From Nilaparvata lugens (taxonomy: Eukaryota > Arthropoda > Insecta > Hemiptera > Delphacidae), in NCBI RefSeq assembly GCF_014356525.2, contig NC_052509.1, positions 33,007,852 to 33,071,851 of the forward strand: a stretch of 64,000 bases of DNA, read 5' to 3'. Each line of letters starts with the position of its first letter. The first letter of the stretch is position 1. The translations under genes and the position numbers were made by a program. The notes beneath the pieces are model-generated. The model saw only the letters and a program-made list of their open reading frames with translations. It was not told the DNA's origin and did not search any database. Below, in pieces: positions 1-11,447 of this stretch.

Positions 1-1488
1 ATTCCTCTTCTCGAGAACAAAGGCCGACATCATATTGTACTTCTTGCTAAACTCAACGTTACTCTTTCTCTTCATACAAACAAAACAGTGTCCTTCTTTA
101 TCTCATTTTTTTTCTAGTGTGATTCTATTCACACTCTTAGTGAATTTTGATGACGCGGAACACTCAAATTCACAAACTGCAACAGCCTAATGCAAAGATC
201 ATAAATCCTTGTAGCCTGGTATGAACAGAAAGCCAGCTGAAGAGACAAACAAAGATTATTAGCACTTCTCTTTCCCTCCCCACCATTACTTTTCTGTCTC
301 ACTCTCCTCCACATTCTGGACACTTTTGATCATCCCCTTTCAGACTCTTCTTCTACCCGCCGCTTCCACACATTCTCTTTTATCATTTTCTTCTTCTTTC
401 TTCTACTCTCCTCTCAACTCTTCTCTTTTCACAGAGCGGCGTTGGATGACTCCCCTAATGAGATAAGGCGAGTAGCAAATTGAGCCGTTATGGATAAGCC
501 GCAGATAACCAGAGTCTCAGATAATCGTATGGAGTCTGAGAGCGAATCCTATGCAAAACAACCAGGAGCGGATAAAGAGGCCTGCAGCGGTGCCAAACTG
601 TACGACGACAAAGTGAGACCTCGATAAAAGTGGCAGCCGACAACGAAAGTGGCATGCCAACTGCCAACTGCAATAACTCATGTAAACGCTCACGGCCATT
701 AGCTTACTTCTACCGATATTTTATATCATTGTAATTTTACTCTTTTACTATCTGGCATAGTTTGGTTGTCAAACGAGTTGAGTCGATCATCAAACCTACA
801 ATCTGATAGGTCTACCTACTAGTTCATTTGGAAATCTTTTGGCGCATGGCAACAACCGAAATTTTAAATGAGGTTCTTCTTCTTCTTCTTCTTCTTCTTA
901 CCTTAAAGGATTGGACATATTTGCTTGTTCCAACTCACAATTGATATTTGTCTTAATTTGTTATTAATAATTATTTTGATGAGAAAAGTTTTATTCCCTA
1001 ACGAGGTTTTAGAGATATAACAAGTAACTATGATGAGCTAGGATTCAATTCTAATTGCTGCCGAATCACTTTCTGGCATTTCGGAATCGACTCATCTCAA
1101 AATATAGGTCTGCTTATTTCCCAATAACATCCGTTCCATAACGGATTACACAACCACGTACAGGACGAGTGCTTTATGATCATCATCCCCAACAAAAAGG
1201 AAAAACACAAAAACGTCTACATATAATAATAAATAATAATAGTAAATGAATGTTTATTTCCCAAGAAAAGTAAAACTAAAACATCAATAACACAAAATAT
1301 TAGATAAATTACAATATCACATACAATAGTTAGTTACAAAAAATTCGTTTAATGTGTCCTCTACTTGTTTAGTTTTTTCTGTGTGGAAATTGACCTACTT
1401 CACTATGGCGTACCATGTTCTAGAGTAGGTTTTGTTAGTTTTTTGTGCATATTATTAATTAGTTAGTGTTTAGTAAGTCATTAGGTGG
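1..1488. other. AT-rich non-coding stretch
   Basis: No convincing gene seen. Short frames on both strands have no recognisable domain. A (CTT)n microsatellite lies at about 871-899. The right part (about 1190-1488) is probably the 3' untranslated region of the minus-strand non-LTR element that follows. Confidence 0.5.
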
Positions 1489-1810
1489 TTAGTTGTTATT
1501 CGAAATGTTTTCTATGTTCTGTCTTCCTTTGCTCATCAACCAATTGTGTACTATTGTTTTGAACTTTCTAGGATGATTAATCTGTTTAGAGTTTGCAGGA
1601 AGTAGATTATATAATTTTGGTGCTAAATGATTGAAATGTCTCTGGTATAGTGCCTTCCGTGCAACACTGGTGATGAGAAGATCCCTGTATCTGATGTTGT
1701 GGTTGTGGTTTCTGGTTTGAAATGTTGTTGGGTTCTTGTGTAATCTGCATAGTATCTCCTTGGAGTAAAGCTGTCTTGGATCCATCACGTCAAACTCATT
1801 GACTAGCTGG
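1489..1810 (-). pseudogene. C-terminal fragment of a non-LTR retrotransposon reverse transcriptase ORF
   Basis: A frame of about 107 codons, open from the assembly gap to the stop near 1489. It reads like the tail that follows the reverse transcriptase of Jockey/CR1-type elements: a Thr/His/Asn-rich stretch, then 'VARKALYQRHF', 'LYNLLPAN' and 'FKTIVHNWL', the usual strand/helix pattern before the stop. No catalytic RT motif is present because the upstream part falls in or beyond the N gap. Seen: the ORF and its pattern. Inferred: membership of a LINE-like family. The clade cannot be fixed from this piece. Confidence 0.6.
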
Positions 1811-1910
1811 NNNNNNNNNNNNNNNNNNNNNNNNNNNNNNNNNNNNNNNNNNNNNNNNNNNNNNNNNNNNNNNNNNNNNNNNNNNNNNNNNNNNNNNNNN
1901 NNNNNNNNNN
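1811..1910. other. Assembly gap of 100 N
   Basis: Exactly 100 N characters, the conventional size for a scaffold gap of unknown length. A minus-strand LINE fragment is on the left and a plus-strand BEL integrase on the right, so the two are not necessarily neighbours in the genome. Confidence 0.98.
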
Positions 1911-2750
1911 TACATACAAGGCATACTTAGCACTGTTTGTCTGTCTGGCAACAAAAGCTTGTCACATTGAGGTGCTTACAAGTCTCCCATCCGAAGAGTT
2001 ATTAACACTCTCCATCATTTTGTTCTAGCGTGGATTGCCTATAGAAATATTCTGTGATCAAGGGACGATTTCAAAGGTGCTGCGCGACAACGAAGGAAAT
2101 GTTGAATTTCTCAGATCATCAGACAATCAATCCAACGTCTGTGATGCATGTCATCCAAAGCATCAATTTCGTTTTAATATTCCACATGCTCCTTTCATGA
2201 ATGGAATCTGTGAGTCTAATATTAAAATGTGAAATTCCATTTGTTTTGTGAAGTGGGAAATTCGGTCCTAACTATTGTTGAGCTTTCCACTCTGTTGGTG
2301 AAAATTGAGGCGATACTCAATTCGAGACCGTTGTATGTGCTCTCTTCATCTCCTGATGACTACGAGGCGCTGACTCCCGGACATTTTCTTGTTCATCGCC
2401 TTCTGTTGGCCATTCCTGAAATTGACGTGAGTGATGTCAACAAGTACAGACTGTCTCGTTGGGAAAAGGTTAATTGCTTCACTCAGAGATTGTGGAAGAG
2501 GTGGGAGAGTGAATAACTCCACACTCTTCAACAGAGGAATAAGTGGTTTGAGAGTGACACAAACCTTCAGGTAGGGCAGTTAGTATGGATTAAAGAGGAC
2601 TTCATCACCCTTATCATACCTGTTAGGTAGAGTCACCCAAATCATAAGTGATGCTAAGGGTGTTGTGCACTCAGCTCATGTGAAAACTAACTCTGGTGAG
2701 TATGTTAGGCCAGTTAGGAACTTGCCCCATACTTCCCTATTAGTTTAACC
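1911..2750 (+). pseudogene. BEL/Pao-type integrase and Pol C-terminus, degenerate
   Basis: Starting at the gap edge, the plus strand encodes pieces typical of BEL/Pao integrases: 'KAYLALFVCLATKACHIEV' just after the gap, then 'FCDQGT' (catalytic Asp region), then 'GICESNIK'. In another frame follow 'VEAILNSRPL'-like and 'DYEALTPGHFLV' motifs, 'RLSRWEKV', 'FTQRLWKRW' and, about 2530-2740, the C-terminal 'QRNKWF..D.NLQVGQLVWIKED' and 'VRPVRNL' pieces. Several frameshifts and stops break it (for example a stop near 2028 and the switch around 2229). Upstream protease, RT and RNase H are absent or in the gap. It is a dead fragment; the BEL/Pao assignment is secure from the motif order. Confidence 0.85.
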
Positions 2751-3429
2751 CACACACCAGTTTTCCGTTTTCCTTTCCTATTCCTTTTTCCATCGTTTTC
2801 CTTTTCTACCGTTCAGTGCATGTTGTTTTGTTTTTCTTTTACTTTTAAATTTTAGTTTTTTTTTTTAGTTTATGTTCTTGGAAATGGGGCATTCCAAGGC
2901 GGGTGGAGATGGTGGATTCACAGAGGATCGGCAGCCTTGATTGTGGGTTGATTTGGTTTGTGCTTTCCTCCCCTTCCCCCTCTCCCAAAGAGGCAAGATA
3001 ATCTCTCTCCCTCACCCCTCCTTCATCCTCCCCGTTTATCTTTCAACCACCACTTCAAGAAGCGTTGTCGAGAAGTCAACATCGGTTTCTGTTTTCATTC
3101 CATGGCGTTCGAGCTGAACGCAATTACCTCGTTTCGTTTTGTGATATATGTGATATGTGCAATATCATATAGGCCTACGCATAAAGACAGGATATCGTCA
3201 GCAGTAACTTCTACACACGAGATACAGTCCACTTCCTCACCAGTTCCAAGGTTAGTGCAAATTAAAGACTTACTTTTGGGGTTGTCGACGTTTTCGTGTT
3301 AAATCTTAACTGTACCCCAATCCATAGGTTTGGAGACAGGACGGGATTACCAGCTTATTCATATATAATATATATATAATATAAATAATATATATAAATA
3401 CAATTCATTCTAAAACAGGTTTAAAGGTT
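2751..3429. other. Probable 3' flank/LTR remnant of the BEL element and AT-rich tract
   Basis: After the integrase remnant there is a T-rich stretch, then a purine-rich run with 'aaggcgggtggagatgg' near 2897, which resembles the polypurine tract that precedes a BEL 3' LTR. A second LTR copy is not present, so the LTR boundary cannot be set. An (AT)n-like tract lies at about 3358-3402. The open frame at 2958-3302 has no recognisable domain. Confidence 0.35.
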
Positions 3430-3879
3430 TGTATTTGTTGAATGGGTGGGGGAGTTGTCATGTGATCGTTCTAGGGCCGGACAGTTTCAGTCTTTGTTCA
3501 AAAGATGTTTTTTTAAAGTCAGGATGAAGCTCACTCGCTCTCGATGAACCTGATAGAAACAGGAAGTGCATTCCATGCATGACAGGCACTGACTAAGAAG
3601 GATTTTGTGAAAATAGTAGTTTGATGATGGTATCCTTAAAGTACTTCTCCGGTTTTAGTATGTGAAGCATCTATCCTCCTACCTTCAGAGACAAATTTGA
3701 AATCATCTTTAAAATAGTTCGGATTACCATATTTCAAGATAACAAGCCTGACTATTCAAAAAAGCCTTTGATCAGGAAGCTTTAATGTTGAACTAGCAAT
3801 GTGGGCTTGGGTGTATGATCATGGCATTGAGGAGTAGACGAAATGTAGACAATAATTTGGCAACGCTGTAGTTTATCAT

Positions 3880-5805
3880 TCAGAGTGACTTGCATATCGT
3901 AAGAACAGAATTACAATACATTAAATGTGGGAAGATGAGAGATTGAACCAATAATAATTTAATGTTTCTAGGGAGGATATCGTGCATTTTCTTCAATGCA
4001 TGCATGGCTGAGAATACCTTTTTACAAGTTTTGTTCACTTGTTCTGACCAGTCAAGAGTATTATTCATAATAATGCCTAAATTTTTAACTGAGCTACAGT
4101 AAGGAATGTCATTACCGTCTACACTAATTTTGTGAATCGATTCAAGGTCAATATTGTTTATAAGACGAGAATATCCAATTATAATGGGTTGTGTTTTGAT
4201 GGGATTAAGCTTAAGGCCATTTTTCTTTGTCCATTCCACTATCGAATTGATATCCTGATTCATTATTCCAACTGTTTCATTAATTTTTGTTATGGGACAG
4301 CTTAAATAGATTTGAAGGTCGTCTGCATAAGTATGGAAACTGGAGAATTTGATAATGGAAGAAAGGTCATTAGCATACAAAGTGAAGAGGAGAGGGCCTA
4401 AAATTGAACCTTGTGGTACTCCATGCATAACGTTTTTCCAAGTTGACTTTTTGTCACCGACAGATACACATTGTTTCCTACCTAATAGATAGGATTTAAA
4501 CCAAACTAACGAGTTGTGACTGAAACCAAGAATAGCCAACTTATTCAGAAGGACTGTATGATCAACAGTATCGAATGCTTTAGAAAAATCAAATAGGGTG
4601 AGGATGGTGCATTTTCTTTGGTCCATAGCTAACCTTATATCATCAGTGACACGAAGCAGAGCTGTCTCAGTTGAATGGAATTTTCTAAAGCCTGATTGAA
4701 AGTTATGAAGCTTACTATTGTTGTCTAGAAATTTTACAACTTGAGCATGAATGAGTCTTTCTAGCACTTTGGACAATGCAGGTAAAATACTGATTGGTCT
4801 AAAATCCTCAACTTTATTGGGTGATGGAACTTTATTTAGAGGGCGAACCAGAGCAAACTTCCAGTTTTCAGGGAAAATGCCTTCTTCAAGTGACTTGTTG
4901 AAAATGTATGTAATGGTTGGTGAAACAGCAAATAACATCTTCTTGATAAATTTAATAGGAATTTTGTCTACACCCGTAGCATTACTATAAATACGTTGAA
5001 TTGCTCTGAAAGTGTCTTCTTCTGAGATTGGATGGAAATGAAATTGATCAGTGATTGGTAAATCTAAGTTTGTAACCTGCTCTTCAAGATCATCTATATG
5101 ATTAGCAATGACAACTTCGTCGCGTTGGTTAGAGTGTGAAACGAAATGGTCATTTATATTGTTCAATGGTAAGTCAATTTGTGGATTCGATTTCTGTTTG
5201 CCAAGCCCGAATTCTTTTATTCCCTGCCAAAGTGATTTAGAGTCTTGTCTATTGTTTGTCATAAACGAATTCAAGTACCTAATCTTTGAGTTCCGTAATT
5301 CCTGTTTAACTCTGTTTCTAAGGCTCCTATACTCTATCAAACTGTCCAAGTCAAATGTCTTTTCAAATTTTCTATGTGCTTTGTCTCTACGTCCCATCAT
5401 CTTAAGTATGTCTTCAGTCATCCACAGTACTCGTCGTTTTCTATTAATCCTCCTTGTCACATAAGGTGCATTTTTGTCATACAGGGTCAAAGTCCAATTC
5501 TCGAAAGTCTTGACCATGTCATCAACTGAGGGTAACGCTTCAATTTGATGCCATGGAGTCTGATCCACATCAGTCAGGAAGGCGGCTTCATCAAAGTTTT
5601 TGAAGTCTCTATAAGTGATAATTTTCTGTTCTCGCTTAGGTATCTTATGGGGAAGAACACAGTAGATCAAATCATGTCCAGAAATAGCTGGGACTGGGAT
5701 TTGGCCTGCTTGAACAACCTCGTTAGGATCACTAACAATGAGAAGGTGAATGAGTGTGTCAGATTCATTAGTATGATGAGTTGGATTGAGAGGTAAAATA
5801 GTCAT
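3880..5805 (-). pseudogene. Reverse transcriptase part of LINE ORF2
   Basis: 641 codons. The first ~60 residues finish the endonuclease ('SGHDLIYCVLP'). A linker with 'RKRRVLWMTEDI' follows, then reverse transcriptase blocks: 'NATGVDKIP', 'RPLNK', 'FRPISILPALSKVLERL', 'QSGFRKFHSTETAL', 'LFDFSKAFDTVDH', 'HGVPQGSILGPLLF' and the active site YADD encoded at 4319-4330. The frame ends at 3880, but homologous-looking C-terminal sequence ('LQRCQ', 'HDHTPK') goes on downstream with stops and shifts, so the 3' part is decayed. Clade Jockey/CR1-like is inferred from motif wording. Confidence 0.9.
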
Positions 5806-5832
5806 GTTTAGGCATTGGAAAATTGTATTCAG

Positions 5833-6342
5833 TTAAAAGTAGTCAAAGTTACGATTTGTCATGTTCAAGTTGGTGTTCATATCCCCCATAACTAGTATAC
5901 GGCTATAACAAGGCATAAGAGAAAGCAGGGCACTTTCGAAATCTGTAAAATGACCTATTTTTGGTGGGCGATAACAGTTACCAACGAGTAATTTATCAGT
6001 ACTAGATAAGGATAATTCAAGTAGCATAAACTCTGGTCTGGAACAATACTCTTGTTTAGATGTGATTAAAACTTTTGTTTTGATACCATCTTTCACATAA
6101 ATTGCTACACCCCCACTAGCTTTATTCAATCTATCATTACAGGAAAGATTATATCCAGGTAATCCAACAAAATTTGATGAAATACTAGGCTTCAAAAATG
6201 ATTCGGAAATTCCAATTATATTGAAGTCCTGAAAACTGAAGATTGCTCTGAGTTCATCAATGTGGCAGCTGGGGGATTGGACGTTAAGGTGAGCAGCCTT
6301 GAAAAGTTTTTTGGAAGAGTGGAGCTTATTTGCTAGAAACAT
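5833..6342 (-). pseudogene. Endonuclease domain (EEP/APE type) of LINE ORF2, ends at in-frame stop
   Basis: 169 codons with the order expected for an APE-like endonuclease: 'AAHLNVQS' near the start, 'GISESFL' with the catalytic Glu, 'GGVAIYVKDG', 'NCYRPP' and 'MGDMNTNL' carrying Asp/Asn. It cleaves the target DNA strand to prime reverse transcription. The frame is closed by TAA at 5833-5835. The next nine codons stay open in the same frame and run into the RT part at 5805, so one nonsense change separates two halves of a single ORF. The end of the endonuclease ('SDPNEVV', 'SGHDLI') lies in the RT-containing half. Confidence 0.8.
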
Positions 6343-6689
6343 ACCTGCGTCATCATTACTATTATTTAAATAATCATACCTACTTTAGGGCGAGCGAGCT
6401 GACGTGTCAGTGAGAGGCATCATGGAAGCAGCAGACCAATCGTGAACCGACCTCAGAACGACACATCACGGGGAAAATGGGGATGAAACTGATAAAACTT
6501 AACCTAAATGGAAAAGTCTCTTGATTCGAGTGCATCCTGTATGCCTTGACAGTTCGGCTCCCTTCACTATTTTAAAATCACTAGTTCAAAAAATTCACTG
6601 AACACATCAATAAGATGTAGATGTTGTGATCTGTGGAGTTACGGTGATGAATAATCCTAATGGTGAATAAGATGAAGATTGAGGAAGAA

Positions 6690-6972
6690 CTGGTAGTGGG
6701 AGATCTAGTCCAAGTTGAGATAGAGCGAGTAGGTATCCAGTAGTGGAAGAATCGAGTCCGAGTGGAGGTAGAGCGAGAAGGTATCCAGTAGTGGAAGATC
6801 GAGTCAAAGTGAAGATTGTGCGAGTAGGAATCCAGTAGTGGAAAGATCGAGTCCAAGTGGAGACAGAGAGAGATGAAATCCAGTGGTGGAAAATCGAGTC
6901 CAATTAGAGATTGACAGAGATGGAATCTGGTAGTGGAAGATCGTGTTCAAGGTGGAGATAGAGCGAAATGGA
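6690..6972. repeat. Minisatellite, unit about 47-48 bp, ~6 diverged copies
   Basis: Successive units share 'gtagtggaagatcgagt' followed by 'agatagagcgag' and 'atccagt'. I aligned about five and a half copies, each 47-48 bp, with roughly 10-20% differences between neighbours. Confidence 0.8.
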
Positions 6973-7374
6973 TCCATTAAAAACTGCAAAAGAGAAGAAA
7001 AAGCCAGCAGAAAAACGAAAAATCTTTGAAGAAAGTTATCAATTGAGAAAAGATACATAATACAACTGAAAAGAATAATATTTGCATAAAATGGAAGAGG
7101 AATAGTATGATTTAATGTGAGAAAGAACCGAATATAAATATGGATATTAGTGGAAAGTAATCAGGTAGAAAGAAAATAGGTAGAAAGAGAAATAGAGATA
7201 GAAAGAGAAATAAACATTTGAACATGCTGGATAGCTAGTGGGAAAATCACAGGGAAAATAATGATAATAATAGGGAAGAAGAGAAGAGAAAGAAGGAATG
7301 TGCATAATTGAGAAGAGCTTATGAAACTGAACTATAGAATAAAGAACAGAACATCGTATTGTGATCTTGGATTA

Positions 7375-7470
7375 ATCAAGGAAAGAAGAAGAAGAAGAAA
7401 AGAGAAAGAAAGAGAAGGAGAAGAAGAAGAGGAAGAAGACGAAGAAGAATAGAAAAGAAGAATAATAATC
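7375..7470. repeat. GA-rich simple repeat
   Basis: A run of GAA/GAG triplets on the plus strand with few interruptions, within a generally purine-rich 350 bp. Confidence 0.8.
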
Positions 7471-8343
7471 ATCATTGCAAAAGTCACAAGTCACAAGAAT
7501 CACAAAAATCACATTGCAAAATTACAACAATATTCCAGTAATCATAATAACTATAAGATTAAGAAGAGAAATGAGAAAGAAAAATAAGAAGTAGAGGAGA
7601 CACTTGTCAAAGAGCTAGATTATTTTAGATGAGTTTCAAATAGGATTGAACGGTGAAATTTGAATAGTTTTATATAGTATTAGAAGTGTAACCAACTATT
7701 GGGAGTTGCAATAACGATAAAAGTAGTAAATTGAGTACTGTAATATTTTAGTGATGAATGTCTAAGATAACGTTAAATGAAACACAGCCCCTTTATAAGC
7801 ATATGAACAGACTACCCACCCCTCTGTTCTATCAATAACTCTTCACACATTAGCTTCTATTGTTCGAGCTGTGGCAATAGTAGAAGATATCATTATGTAT
7901 ACCTAATATAGAAGAGATTATTATCTATACCTATAGATTACATCTATATCTATAACGGATGTTAATAATCCAATTTATTTGGAATTCAGCATTTCGAAAA
8001 TTATTAATTATGGAAATAATTTTGGTAAGAGATGTAATAATTATTAGTAAGAATAGAGATAATGATTTTCTTAGTACCCTCTGGAGTAAAGTAGTTGATG
8101 CATTGAACGTAGTTTTGGGAATTAATATCAAGATGAATTATAAATCAGTATTAACAAATGTGGATCTCTTCCGTTTGAAATAGTTGCCTTGTATACAATC
8201 ATAAATAGTAGTGGAAAGATACATTTATAGAACAGAAAGACAGCTCATGAAAAATGCCAAGGTATATCTACTGTGAAATCTATTAATACGAATTTCCTAT
8301 TATTGAAGTGAAAGACACCTCAGTCATCGAATCCTGAAATGAT

Positions 8344-8790
8344 TTAATTTACCTTCATTTTTTGAAGGTCGGTCATCCTCTCGACTGTGTGGACCCTCTT
8401 GGATCCTCCCTCGCCGATAGAGATCTTAATCCTCCTGTCAGATGACCAGACATTCCTGTGTCCATGACGGTCAGCTGCAGCATTGAGGATCTTGAGACAT
8501 TCTGCAGTCAGATCCTCGCAAATGTTGACGCCGGAACCCTTCAGCTTCCTCTTAGCGTCGAAAATCATCTTCCTGGTCTGGTAGCTGCAGAGTCGAACTA
8601 TGATGGGTCGGTCCTTGGGTTTAGCTTGCCCTTGTTGAGGTGGTTGACGCCTTCCAATGCGATGCGAGCGGTTGACATCCGCCAGAGTCACGGGCACGTT
8701 CAGCTCCTTGTTGAAGACATCGAGCGCCAGCAGGTCCATGTCTTCTTTGTCGCTCTCCGGGATCCCAAAAATATGTATAGAATGTCGGCG
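8344..8790 (-). pseudogene. LINE ORF1-type nucleic-acid-binding protein fragment
   Basis: 131 codons in one frame (8344-8739), with the previous residues ('GIPES') visible just upstream in a shifted frame near 8760. It contains 'VNRSHRIG', 'RPIIVRLCSYQTRKMIF' and 'KGSGVNICEDLT', the central/C-terminal part of L1-type ORF1 proteins that bind the retrotransposon RNA. It is unrelated in position to an ORF2 of the same strand, so it is a truncated orphan copy. The same protein type, in a more complete form, occurs at 27.7-28.5 kb. Confidence 0.75.
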
Positions 8791-9602
8791 CCCATAGGGA
8801 CAGAGAGGAGCAGAGGGAAAAGGAGCGCAAACGGCAAGAGGAGAGAGACAGGGAAAGAAAGGAAATTAGGCAGATGATTGCTAATATGGGGAGCTCTTAC
8901 GAGGCTACACTGGCAACATAGATAACACAGCCGACTACCATGATGGATGATAAAATTGAGAGCTTCAATATTGAGATCCCAGCCGACATAACTGCCCAAA
9001 ACCAGGAATTAGAAGGAAAGGTGACCACCAAGGTAATGGAACAAACCCACGAGGTAGAACTTCGCCTACAACAATATACCCTTGGGGGGATGAAAGCCCA
9101 CTCTACCAATTGCGAGGACCCACAATCTACGGTGGACACCATTCACTGTACAAGATCTGAGGCCACACCCGAAATAGCGTGCACCACACCTATAGAAGAT
9201 TTAAGCTGCTGCACAGACTCCCGGAATGACCTACAAGAGACCCTGTTAGAAGAAACAAATATGTTACCTTTGGCTTTAACCCACCTCTTATGCAGTAATC
9301 CTGGATGGAGTATGCACGCGACAACCCCAGGCCTCCTTGAAGTCCAATTCGAGCAGCATCAGTCCCCGCACTACCTTCTAGATCCACCTGCAAGCAGAAC
9401 ACCCATAATTATTGAAGATGACTTCTCACATTACCACAAAACAATAGCAACAAACTTGAAAAAATCAACAACTACCATCAGAAATCAAACTGAAGCCTAC
9501 CAAGTTAACAGTGCCCTGAACCAAACACTACCCAAGAAGAAGAATGTTTCGAAAAAGGCAGAGACACCCCGCGCATGTCCGCTGGAAATGAAATCCATGT
9601 AA
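8777..9602 (+). pseudogene. Gag-like fragment of an LTR retroelement, uncertain
   Basis: The frame opens before 8800 with a highly charged Arg/Glu stretch ('RDREEQREKERKRQEERDRE'), breaks at a TAG about 8919, and continues from ATG 8940 for 220 codons. Charged coiled-coil stretches followed by Gln-rich helices are common in Gag N-termini of insect LTR elements, but no zinc knuckle or protease is seen. The rest of the ORF (many Thr/Glu/Gln, no membrane segment) matches nothing I recognise. A following frame at 9629-9931 ('GRIRSHRRHTRFKK', then a basic tail) may be the 3' part of the same decayed coding region. Confidence 0.35.
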
Positions 9603-9931
9603 TCCATATCAGAAATACAAGCTGATGTTTGGAAACATGCCTCAACACACTCGGCATACCCGGGTGGAAACATGCCCAAAGGACCATACTAATGAAAAGC
9701 AGATTCATTTGTGAAAAAGTACAAGGACACCCCAAACATGAGCGGTTGAAATTAACTGAATCCAACACAACTATTCAGGAGAAACGGCTAGTTACTGGAA
9801 GGATTCGTTCACATCGCCGGCATACACGGTTCAAGAAGGCAACTAATAATTGGACTGTCAAAATCAAGGATTATTATGCAGTACCACCCCAATTATTGGA
9901 AATAAAATCGGAATGGAGGGCAGCCAACTAA

Positions 9932-11443
9932 AATTTGAATCAACTTCATTCAAATCTCAGTAAAACTCCATATTTCCACAGTATAATATAATGCATTAAG
10001 CTTCATCTTGACGATCAAGATTGTCTTTGATGACAAAAAGGTAAACATAACCTAATCGCCTCTCATATCATTCATTATTGCAATATTCATGGAGCCAGCA
10101 TTTAGTCAACTTTAATAATCATAATAAAACTACATGAAGGATCATCAATGACGACAACTTTAGCCAACATCAAACCTTACAGAAAAATTTGAACAATATA
10201 AACAAACAACAAATAGTAAACAGACCTCATCATCAATTCTCACAACTTACCTTCAACGAATATTCATCAGTTTGGCTTCACATCAACTGTATTTTGTCTC
10301 AAAGCGACCTGCAAAAATAGAAATTAAGATTAATATCACATCACAAAAATTTATACTATACTATAGCATCATATGTGAGGTTAGTAAATTATTAGGTACC
10401 GATCCTATTTTTCGAATTTTTGACCTTTTTCAAACATAAAATTCATTTTAAGTCTTCTTGGAATAGAGTGTTCTAGCTATTATAATATTTTAAAAATGTT
10501 GATAACTATAACTGAAACTGTGGCAAAGCTCTAATTTATTCATTGTATAATGTTGTGAACAGCTTCACTGCACTCCAGTGTGATAAGAAATTTAGATACT
10601 GAACAAGGCTTGAAGGTATATCAAAACTTTGATAACCGCTAAATTCAAGTGAGTAAGAAAAAAAAACGTAAACAGGAGATAAACTATGATAAACAAATAT
10701 TATCAGGAAAACTTACCTTCTCAACCATAAACAATCATGAACACGCTATTCACATCAACTCCATAGTTGTGGTAATGTCGTAAACGCTAAGTTTTGACTT
10801 ATTTTATGACTCAAACAACCTTGATAAAGAATAAAAACAATTATTTTTGGAGGATAATGTGATTAACAATCAAGATAAAATTAATGATTATATTTGCTAT
10901 ATTGAGTTGGTATCTATAGGCAGCCATTTTCTAAGCATGATTCAGATATTCAGACACAAGACCGAATCGATATGTCCAATCTTACCAACTTAATCAGAAT
11001 AAATGTTGCAAGAATGTAGTGAAACCATCAATGTATCTTTAAATGTAAAAAGCTTATAAAATTACCAAAAAACACAAAAATAAAATTTATGTCAACTAAA
11101 TGTATTATTATTATATTATACTCGTTATCCAATGTTTAAGGTTATGTGACTCCTTCATGTTAAAAGTTAACTGGAAGAGATATGAACATCCAAAATGCTA
11201 CAAATTAATCATGAAAGTTGTGATCATTAGTTACCTGCTGAATAAGTTACCACTAGCCACTGAATTCTATGTTATTTCATGTCAAATGTAAGTCAAATCG
11301 ACACTGTTAGTGAGTTAAGACCAACCTGTACCAATACAACAGACAATTATGTAAACAAATTGCTCGTACCAGAGCGTGACCGTCGAGTCAACTACTCGAT
11401 ATTGTCTGGAGATACCAGTCATATCATTAAATTTTCATATATC
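9932..11443. other. AT-rich intergenic DNA
   Basis: No gene, RNA or repeat recognised. Short frames at 11100-11467 are in AT-rich sequence and lack domains. Confidence 0.5.
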
Positions 11444-11447
11444 CTGC
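11444..11447. repeat. Candidate target-site duplication, left copy (ctgc)
   Basis: The four bases before the LTR start (TGTCACG) are ctgc. The same four follow the right LTR at 27614-27617. Four to six base duplications are normal for Ty3/gypsy insertions, but a 4-bp match can arise by chance. Confidence 0.6.

Larger units (their letters stand above)
3430..6342 (-). mobile_element. Non-LTR retrotransposon (Jockey/CR1-like), minus strand
   Basis: A LINE copy read right to left: apurinic-type endonuclease, reverse transcriptase, then a decayed C-terminal tail to about 3.45 kb. No target-site duplication or poly-A tail could be set by eye. The 5' end beyond 6342 (ORF1) is not recognisable next to it. 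Confidence 0.8.
6343..8340. other. Non-coding, purine-rich and AT-rich DNA
   Basis: No gene supported. It holds the 48-bp minisatellite (6690-6972), a GA-rich tract and scattered AAG/GAA runs. Short frames in the minisatellite are repeat artefacts. Confidence 0.5.

Noticed and set aside
2958..3302. 114-codon plus-strand ORF
   Set aside because: Proline/serine-rich start from a CT-rich stretch, no domain, next to a decayed BEL element.
6581..7058. Ser/Thr/Trp-rich ORFs on the minus strand
   Set aside because: Translations of the 48-bp minisatellite.
8458..9142. Plus-strand 139-codon ORF and minus-strand 81- and 99-codon ORFs
   Set aside because: Shadows of the ORF1-type fragment (minus) and the Gag-like fragment (plus).
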